This document shows, one piece after another, positions 55,647-64,000 of a stretch of 64,000 bases of DNA. Made by a program: the position numbers and the translations under genes. Position 1 is the first letter of the stretch; each line of letters begins with the position of its first letter. Source of the DNA: Magicicada septendecula (taxonomy: Eukaryota; Arthropoda; Insecta; Hemiptera; Cicadidae); the NCBI GenBank assembly GCA_034769895.1, contig CM068371.1:406641969-406705968 (forward strand), given 5' to 3'. Under the pieces are notes generated by a model. It was not told where the DNA came from. It was given only the letters and a program-made list of their open reading frames with translations, and did not search any database.

Positions 55647-58600
55647 ATATATTTACTGTTCCTCTTACTTGTTTCTTTTCTCTTTGAAAATTATACAAAA
55701 TAGAAATACAATCAATCATATGGTATTGAAATGGTAATTGATATGCTAAATTTTATATAGATAAATTTATAAAGACAGCCCAGTATTTGCATACACACAC
55801 TTCATTCACACTCATTTACAATGTTCCCTTAACTTAGAGAGCGCTCTTTTACATTTGAAATAATTCTGACAAAAATGGGTCATTGCCTACTTAACTCTCC
55901 GTTTCCTACCTCACCTCATTCCGCACTATGTACATGTATGAATATTCTGTCCGTTCACCACCTGTTCAATTCTTCTTTTCTTTCACTCCACTTACACCAC
56001 TCAGAACAATTGTTTCACTATAAACTTTTGCAATTGAAATAATTTATTTGGAGCTCCTGAGTCTTAGCGGGTGGCTAGCCGACGCCGCGGCTGAAGGTCG
56101 ACTGCCGATACATGCGGGCGGAAGTCACTGCCTTTCCAGCTACCCAATTTCGCCGTCGTTCACAGCCTTCATGTGTCAAATTGTTACTAGTGGGACCGGG
56201 AACATGGTTTGTGAGTGCTCCCAAAGTGTTGACGAAATTTTGAAGCCACTGGTTACGTCACGCAAATAGGCGTATTCTTGTGTCATGCTTCCGTCCACTA
56301 ACTCGCACATGGCAAACAAATCTCACAAATTAGCCATGTTGGCCGAGGTGTCTAAGCATCGTTTGTGCGCCCCGCTGGTGTTTGCGCGTTTGTGTGTCAC
56401 ACAGCACTGAAGTTCTTGGAATTCAATTGTGTTGGCAAACACACATCGCATTCCATTGTCCTTTGTTTGAACCACACCGTTTTATGTAGTGGACTTTCTG
56501 CGTCGATTACAAATGTTTAATAATTTTGAATAAAATTTATATTGTAATAAAATACCCCCTTTTGTCCCATTACATAGTACCTCTCTCCCTTCTCTCCCCA
56601 CAATGAAAGCAAATTTGTATAATAATAACTCTTGTTCCTTGTCTTATTTATTAGTATTTTCTTTTTATTTTATAATAAAGAATTATTTATCTGAATCTCA
56701 GGGTTAACATACAAGTATCGTTAAAGTCTGGTACAATTTATATATAGAACAGACAATATAATAATATTTATGCATGAGACTTGGTAATATGGTGTTGTGT
56801 AACTGTCTGTTGAATGGTTGTGGGTTCTTTTAAACATACTGGAAACTATAACAAAAAACTCTTATTATTAATGAGTATTGTATACTAGGTTACAAAAATA
56901 ATTCACAATTATAATGTTTTTATATTGTCTTTTAGTTATTGTTTTTGTTGTAATTCTATCTTTACTGTCGTAATGTTTGTTCGGATATTTGATTTAGTCT
57001 TGGAGTGATCTCACCAATCTAGCAGTTTTCTTAAAGGATTTATTGGTTGATTCTTTACTCCTGGACATCTGGTTTTTTGGTCTCTTGATTAAAAGATCAT
57101 TCTTCTAGGTTTTGCGTTGTTTTTCCTGGTCATCTCATCTTTTATTGCTCTTCAGTTTGTATCAAATTCAGCCATAATTTTTACACGTTCTGCCTTGCAA
57201 TTCGAAATTTTCAACAATTCCCTTCTTCTACTCAAAAGACTAATTTCTTTAGTTAAGGGCTTGGCTATATTTTATGGGTCACACGTTCGGTTTACCATTT
57301 CTAATTAATAATATTTGGTTGAACTTTATTTTTTCTTCCTTACACTATTTTATTATAAGTTTTTTAATGTAAAATTTTATCCTTTTCAATTAGTTACTTT
57401 GTCTTGTTTCACTATATGTGTTATATACCTGTTTCATATAGATTATATATTTCTTCAACATTCATATTTTAATTATACTTAATCACTCTCTTCATACATG
57501 ATTTTTCTTTTAAATGTATTTCACTGTTATTTTCCCTTCTTAACACTGTCACACAATATAACTTTTAGAATTACAGTTTGACATGATTATGTTTGTAACA
57601 CTTAAATAATTCACTTCCTATAGTTTTTTTTTCATGATATATAAAATAACGGTCTGAGGTGCGCAGACCTCCTCATAGTTCAATAGGTTTTCACACTATC
57701 GAATTTCTTACATACTTATATATTATGTTCCTATTTATAATTACTATTTACATCTTTTGTCATGGGATCTTTAACTTCTTGGTATTTTGGTCATTGCCAG
57801 TCACAGTTTGTCACAGTCAGTAAATTATCTTTTAGTTAGTACTGTTATTAGTTTTATGTTTGGTGAAATAACACGTTACAATATACACATATACGCTCTT
57901 TATAAGAAATAATTCTTTCAAATACCACACCCCCAAGTTTCACAGTTGCAAAAAAGGTTGGCTATCATGTTAGAGAATGTTTGACAGTATTGCTATTCCC
58001 TGTTTTCAATGCTGGAGTAAGTGAGGTGAGCGAGAGGTGTTAAAGTCACAAAAGTAGAATTGGACCCAGTGCCATGCTACAACAGAAAAAGTGAGAGACT
58101 GGACACTAGCAACCTTGCATGACTGTTTGCTTATCATTGGCAACATTAGTCAACAATTGCTTCCCATTTGAAAAAGATGTTAGTAAACAGGAGATCAATT
58201 GACTCATATCAATGAACATAAGAGAGGAGAGAATTATAAGAAAAATTCTTTATAGTACAGACGTCATTATGTAAGAAAAACACACCTTTGAACATTTAAT
58301 GGAAGGACAAGGCTTGGAGATTAAAAACAACAAATAAATTACAAGATAAAGTGTGAATAGTAAGATTTTAGATATTAAAACAAAAAGGCAAAAAAAACAA
58401 ATTAATTAATATTAAAACATTTTGACAGTGAGTTATATTTATTGTGGATTTAGTAACTGGGTTCAAAAGATTTTTACTTGATGTTTGAAGAATAGGGAAT
58501 GGAGGGGAAGCATCGACTATATGAAGGCAGTGTTGGAGTTGGTCACTGTTCATTAATAAATTGAAAATCATTAACTACCAATACGTGCTAACAAAATTAA

Positions 58601-58756
58601 GCATTTTTTGGCAAAGGTACATTGCCTTTGCACAGGAATGTAACAATTAGGAAAATTAGCTTCACACAGTAATAGATTGTTTTTAACTTCTCAACTAACA
58701 ATAGTACTGGTCGCAGTCAGGACGACGCAAGACTCTAACAAAGTGCAAATAATATA
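55647..58756. other. Intron DNA, probably including the rest of the element F LTR
   Basis: The plus strand is G-poor to about 56040, like 41.8-43.4 kb, followed by a GC-rich patch (56050-56480) with TTACGTCA (about 56252) that could be an LTR promoter region. The remainder is AT-rich. No gene or complete element was recognised, and the small ORF at 56048-56269 has no recognisable feature. Confidence 0.35.
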
Positions 58757-60995
58757 CAGTAAACCCTCGATTTAACAGACTAATCGGCTGAGGCTGAGGG
58801 GTGTCCGTAAAATCGAAAGTCCGTTAAATCGTGAATTTGTTTTTTGAGGATATATTTAAATCAAAATAGGCCTATACTATTAATACTACAAAGTTTAATA
58901 CTATTAATATCATGCAAATATTTTATGTACCACCTTTGTTTATTTATGCTGGATAAAAGCATCAAGAGTCAGTTGTTTTCCACCAGAATGTTGCTTCTTT
59001 ATTATTAAAGATCTAAACTGTCTAAAATGATCATAGTAAGCACACACTTCCGGATCCGAAGACTCCCCTATGTATGTGATAATTTTGTCCATGGTGTTTC
59101 TTATTGCTGATAATTTAGGACCTCCTGTAACAGATGTTTCTTCATCATCGTCGTCATCATCATCATCTCCATCTTCTTGATCATCATGTAGAACAGATAC
59201 CACGATCTCTTCCTGACTCAGGATTTGGTAGCCTGGATCACCCTCATCCAAGTTTAGCCACTGTTCTATGTCACTCTCGTTTACTTCTTCACCAGCCTTC
59301 TTTACGGTTTCGCAGAAATCGGATGTTTCAAATCCTCTGAAATCGTACTCCGGTTCAGTCCCATTCAGTAACTGTGTCCACCCATTAGCCAATGTTGTCT
59401 CCTTCATCTCCTTCCATGCGGCAGCAAAATTAAAGTTGGCGGACTTGATGTTGTATGCAAGCAGATTTTGCAGCGTTCTAGTTCCTCTCGTGTCGTTTTC
59501 ACGGACTTGTTCCTCCTCCAAGACAACCATCACCTCTTCATGAAACTTCTTCTTGTACAGCCTTTTGCAGGCAACAATGACTCCTTGTTCCATTGGCTGT
59601 AAAATTGAAGTGGTGTTCGGAGGGTGGAAGACGCATTTTATTTTTCCGTCATTGCTAACTAACTTCTCGGCGTTGGGATGGGCCAGTGCGTTGTCCAGTA
59701 GTAAAACGGCTTTCACTGCATGTGATAGAATTTTCATAGTCTCTTCTTGAAAACATCGCACTTCTGGCACAAAATGATTAAAAAAACCAGTCTGAAAAAT
59801 TACTGGAGGTAAACCAAGCATTTTTTGAACTTTCATAAATGTTTGGCAACTGGTTCATTATGTTCTTTATTGCACGAGGTTTCTTTGTGTTTCCGACTAT
59901 GACTGGAGTAAATCGATGCGAACCAGAAACACCTCACTGACTGAGATGCTAGGGCATATGCGCTCCTTGTTGAGTTTACAGCCTGGTGTGCTAGTTTCAT
60001 GTTTGTGTGCCAGAGTATTTTCAGTCACAGCACGAAAGTAGAGACCAGTCTCATCAGCATTGTAGACCTGAGACAAAGTGAGACCCTCAGATTTGATTGC
60101 TTCCTTAATATGTTGACGAAAAGGCTCAACTTGTTCAGCATCTGCACTCAGCGCTTCACCATATGTTGATCTATTTGTGATGCCATGCCATTTACGAAAA
60201 CGCCCAAGCCACCCATGACTCGCCTGAAACTGGATGCCCATATGTTTCGCCAGTTTATCAGCAGCAGCCCGGAACTCCACACTATGAACGACGCCACTAG
60301 AACGTTGTTGAATAAACCATTTGTACACAGCATCCTCTAATTGTTTGTGTTTGGATAATTTAATGTGTTTTCTTTCTCCCTCATTCTTCGAACTATCACA
60401 CTGTACTTTAGCAAAAACTGAATAAGTTTATCTTTATTCTTTCGAGTGTCTGAAACGGTTTGTTTCTTTATGCCATACAGTTCACAAACATGTGAAAAAC
60501 ACGCGCCACTTTCCAGTTTACTTATTAGTTAAATTTTTTGGTTTATACTCACGTTCACACGTTTTTTCTTAACGCCAGATATACTTATGCTGTAATTCAC
60601 TGATAAAATAATGGACCTTGCTGTAACAACGCAAGTATAAACTTGTTAACACTCTCTATTTAACATGTGCAAATTTCGTACTATAGGAACACATGTAGTG
60701 TACACGCTGCGTCTCTAAATTCTGAATAAACTGATGCGACACTGTACGAACGTGAACCGCGTGTGCATACGAATTATCACGAAGATAGCCAAATATTCAA
60801 GAGTGAAAATGCACATCTGTTACTATGGTTACGAACTACCGCCAAATTTAAATCACAACCATGGACTTCAAAAACTTAATTGTGATTTTTTTCATCTCAA
60901 AATGATTTATTTTTTTGAATCTTTTTGTGTGTCAAATTCTGTCCGTTAAATCCGAAGTCCATTAAATTGAGGTCCATTAAATTGAGAGTTTACTG
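58757..60995 (-). mobile_element. Tigger/pogo-type DNA transposon
   Basis: 2239 bp flanked by TA. The left end begins CAGTAAACCCTCGATTTAAC, and the right end read inward on the minus strand begins CAGTAAACTCTCAATTTAAT, so the terminal inverted repeats are slightly diverged. Inside each end a GTCCGTTAAAT-like motif recurs. It encodes a broken minus-strand CENP-B/Tigger transposase. It lies in dipeptidase intron 1, about 105 bp from exon 1. Confidence 0.85.
58940..60535 (-). pseudogene. Tigger transposase remnant (CENP-B-type DNA binding plus DDE domain)
   Basis: From right to left on the minus strand: a helix-turn-helix segment LESGACFSHVCELYGIKKQT (about 60520-60460), the CENP-B second domain KLAKHMGIQFQASHGWLGRF (60250-60190), and the first catalytic Asp in YNADETGLYFR. 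After YNADETGLYFR the frame breaks and several stops lie between 59897 and 59836. The second part (59836-58940) resumes with LGLPPVIF, LLLDNALAHP (second Asp) and FHPPNTTSILQPMEQGVI. In this last motif Tigger and pogo transposases normally have Asp (QPMDQG), while this copy has Glu (GAA at 59590-59588). An Asp-rich run (DGDDDDDDDDEE) lies near the C-terminus, which ends TLDAFIQHK. It is inactive because of the frame break. Confidence 0.85.
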
Positions 60996-61100
60996 TACAA
61001 TCTGCCACTTTATAAATATGTGTACTTCCTGGCAAGCCATTTACACTCAACATATAATCATTTAGATTTAATAACAATATAACTGTTACATATTACTTAC

Positions 61101-61204
61101 TTTGTCAGAAATCCAGTGATTTCACTAGCTGCATACTGAAGAAATTCAGAATTGTGCAATGTGGAATTTGAAAGCAATAACAACTGTCTTCTCTTGCTGC
61201 TCAT
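61101..61204 (-). CDS. Alpha-aspartyl dipeptidase exon 1 (coding start)
   Basis: The ATG at 61204-61202 opens MSSKRRQLLLLSNSTLHN, followed by EFLQYAASEITGFLT. RQLLLLSNSTLH is the conserved peptidase E N-terminus (LLLLSNST). The exon ends with two bases of a Lys codon before a perfect GTAAGT donor (61100-61095), and exon 2 begins with the single base needed to complete it, giving FLTK-NNVSKVLFIPYAL. A TTCTGTAG acceptor-like site 7 bases upstream of the ATG suggests a further 5' untranslated exon. Exons 1 and 2 are 28.4 kb apart. Confidence 0.88.
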
Positions 61205-61229
61205 TTTTGACCTACAGAATAAAGAATTT

Positions 61230-62631
61230 TGTGAATTGTCAATATACATACACACACACATGTTGTCAAAATACCTAAGTAGTAAAAAAAAGTCTGTAGT
61301 AGAGCTTAGTACAAAATTTACAGAAGATTATTTTAGCTAAAATTGTAAAGTATCTGTTACTTGTGGACTTTTCCTGTTATCTGCTTGCCACAAGTTGTTG
61401 CGTTCAAATTGATATATAAATGACACTTTAGATAATTAAATACGTTTTTACCCTATATTTAATACATTCTTCCACTGTTAAAAAATAAAATAAAAAAGGT
61501 ATACGGTATAGAAAACACAATACCAACTAATAAGGTAACAAGCAATATCACTAAGGGTCAATACACTACAGTGACTTAAAGAATTTTTATTAATACACAG
61601 TCATCGCTGTTCAATTGTTTGCTACAAAATTCACAAAGATATGAATCCAAATTCTCCTATAAGTGTTCCCAGAAAAAATGTATCCTGTAAGATGGAAAAG
61701 ATTAGGTTAGTGCAGTTAATTATAAAGTACTCACTTGATTTCCAAAAAATTTGTTTACAAAAAATAGACATTAAAAAATAAGAAAGTTAGGTAAAATCAG
61801 CATTACTGTTGTACAATAATGTTGGTATTTGTAATGTGGGAATTATATTGATGGAAGGTTGGCTAATCTGATTCATAATTTAATTTTGCTGGCTACTGGC
61901 AGATATGACGGACACAGTGCTCTGAGCTTTCAAATACAACAGACGTTAGCTATGCTCGTTGCGTTTCGCCTGTCGGCTTAATTATTTTCATGTCGCGACA
62001 TATTATGTAGGGCCTTTGGCCTAAATTATTTCATGTTTTGTTTTAGTGATGCATAATTGCGGTTCATTTCTTAAACATAAATTTTTCTCAGACGTCATGA
62101 TGCCTGAAGGCTTAGCTAACCTTCATCAAATCTAAATCAATTTGTACCATTTACGTACAATAAATGTGTTTAAATACAGTCCACTTATCTACCATTATTT
62201 TCATGTTCCTAGCCAATTTAACTCCACGACATTATTAAAATACTTAGCTAGGCATCTACACATCAAAATTTTTATTTAACATCTTTATTAACCAATTACA
62301 ATTCTTAACATTTTTTGGTCACTCCGGGCCTGGATCTATCATTCAACCTTCTTTTACAACTTTATACCTCGTGAAGCGGCTTCTCACTTAATTATTTTTT
62401 AATCCAATTTCTGGCCATCATGGGCGAATCAGTATGTTCACTGATCCGACCGTGTCAGTATTTATTTCAACACTTCTTTCGTTGCTGAGATTGGACTTCA
62501 TAGACAGCACCATAGTATATAAAAAATCCACGTGTCAACGCCTACACGCCAGGTTTTGAGCGGTTTCAAGTTGTGAGAGTATTCATCCATCCAGTCCGTG
62601 CGTGTCACTACCATCTGCCATGGTCTAATGA
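61230..62631. other. Upstream region of the dipeptidase and leader of a Penelope-like element
   Basis: No gene was recognised. Two hammerhead-like patterns were seen: on the minus strand GCCGACAGGCGAAAC (61981-61967), a short stem followed by GAAAC, and on the plus strand TCATGATGCCTGAAGGC (62095-62111), like the core-plus-stem-II part of a hammerhead. A promoter for the dipeptidase should lie here or beyond the window. Confidence 0.3.
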
Positions 62632-64000
62632 CAACACACACAAATAGACAACAACATTGCAGTAAAAAACAACACTGACCTAGTAACAAAAATAAAAGAC
62701 ATACACATCCCCCATAATGCCACAATAGCCTCCTTTGACATTAAAAACCTGTACACAAACATCCCAATCTCTGAAACAATCACCATCCTACAAAACAAAC
62801 TCAAACAGAACAACACACCAGACGAACTTATCAATGAAATAACAGAAACTCTGAACATTATCACAAAACAAAACTACTTTACTTATAACAATAAATACTA
62901 CACACAGAACGATGGCCTACCCATGGGCTCCCCCATATCCAACATTCTAGCAGAAGTCTTCCTCCAACACTTAGAAAAAACAAAAATACTCACAAACAAT
63001 GACAGACACTCACATAAAATACTATATTGGCACAGATACGTTGATGACTTTCTAATACTATACAGGGGAAACAAAAGACAATGCGAACAGTTACTAACGC
63101 ACATAAACAAAATACATAAAAACATAACCTTCACTGCCGAATACGAACACAACAATACCATAAACTTCTTAGACCTCTCCATCACAAAACTACAACACAG
63201 GCACAAATTCAGTATATACAGAAAACCAACTACAACTGACACACTAATACACAACACCTCCAATCACCCAATACAACACAAACTAGCTGCTTTTAGAATC
63301 ATGATACATAGACTTAACAACATCCCCTTAGATGAAATAGACTACAAAGACGAACTAAACACGATAAAATATCTAGCAGAATCTAACGGTTATGACAGAA
63401 CAATAGTCAGTAAACTCCTACACAAAACACAAAACAAACAACAGACAAAGACAGAAAACAACAAATTCATAACACTAACATACATCAACAAACAAACTGA
63501 AAAAATTGCCCACAAATTCAAAAAAGCAGGATACGGAATCGCTTACAAAACTACTAACAAAACAGAACACACACTATCAAAATGCATGCCCAAAGCACAA
63601 AACAAATTCGATCTACCTGGTGTATACAAGCTAAATTGCTCAAATTGCAATAAATTCTACATAGGCCAGACAGGACGTAGTTTCAAACAGAGATACATTG
63701 AACACACAAAAGCACTCCACACCACTACAGAATCTACCTTTGCAAACCACCTCATTGAAGCAAACCACACATATAAAAACATCGACAATAACATGAACAT
63801 TCTACACGTACACACAAAAGGCCGAAAACTAGACACTCTAGAGCAATTAGAAATATACAAACACACAAAAACAAATAAAAACGACATCCTAAACGAACAG
63901 ACACAATTCAAATCGCACGCATTATTCGAACACATCTCACAACACACACACAGCTTCAATCTTTCGAATAACTATCCCGTCGCCAACAACAAGACGGACA
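62632..64000 (+). CDS. Penelope-like reverse transcriptase with GIY-YIG endonuclease, open at window end
   Basis: An open frame without an obvious start: a TGA at 62629-62631 precedes it, and it runs to the window edge (about 456 codons). The reverse transcriptase shows IASFDIKNLYTNIP (motif A), QNDGLPMGSPISNILAEVFL (motif B) and WHRYVDDFLILYRG (motif C, YVDD), then INFLDLSITK and YRKPTTTD, an order and wording typical of Penelope-like elements. A GIY-YIG nuclease follows: GVYKLNCSNCNKFYIGQTGR with the CxxC insert, then RYIEHTKAL. Everything upstream of motif A (the fingers) is missing, so the copy is 5' truncated although its frame is intact. It is oriented opposite to the dipeptidase and to the older Penelope fragment at 15371-16336. 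Confidence 0.88.

Noticed and set aside
56048..56269. 73-codon ORF in a GC-rich patch
   Set aside because: No similarity to a known family. The patch reads better as an LTR promoter or leader region, possibly of element F.

Overview
The window looks like an AT-rich arthropod genome, most likely an insect. One host gene with introns is recognisable; almost everything else that can be identified is transposable-element DNA. The host gene is a minus-strand alpha-aspartyl dipeptidase (peptidase E, family S51). Five coding exons with matching splice phases lie at 61204-61101, 32709-32618, 32064-31910, 30539-30366 and 29511-29369. Its first intron is about 28 kb and is filled with nested transposons.

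Left part (1-28 kb). Position 1-593 is the start of a minus-strand Gag-like coiled-coil ORF (element D). D's roughly 3.06 kb LTR (677-2932 plus 12632-13436) is split by element A (2933-12627). A is a complete 9.7 kb LTR element with LTRs of about 3.05-3.1 kb, a CTAT target-site duplication and one 521-codon Gag-like ORF, but no pol. A degraded Penelope-like element lies at 15371-16336 (minus). Element C begins at 18775. It has a broken Gag capsid gene (18805-20979), no pol, and a 3' LTR from 22231 that is interrupted by an inverted solo LTR of family A (22448-25487, duplication CATG).

Middle (28-61 kb, largely the dipeptidase intron). A decayed mariner (33013 to about 34219, perhaps resuming after 40390) is split by two outward-facing copies of one jockey-type non-LTR retrotransposon (34229-40381). 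The pair is flanked by the 9-bp repeat ATTCTGTCA. Next comes a minus-strand Gag-like ORF (43406-44815, element F). Element G (45429-55642) is a Ty3/gypsy-type retrotransposon with LTRs, primer-binding site, gag and a full pol. Its Gag ends in a RanBP2-type zinc finger instead of CCHC knuckles, and its 5' leader is tandemly duplicated. A Tigger/pogo DNA transposon (58757-60995) follows.

Right end (61.2-64 kb). After dipeptidase exon 1, a plus-strand Penelope-like element with reverse transcriptase and GIY-YIG endonuclease is open to the window end.

Common threads. Three elements (A, C, F) have Gag-like genes with no visible polymerase and would need another element's enzymes, while G has an apparently intact pol. 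All four LTR families begin, or appear to begin, with a short stem-loop built on TGTAAC/TGTTA.
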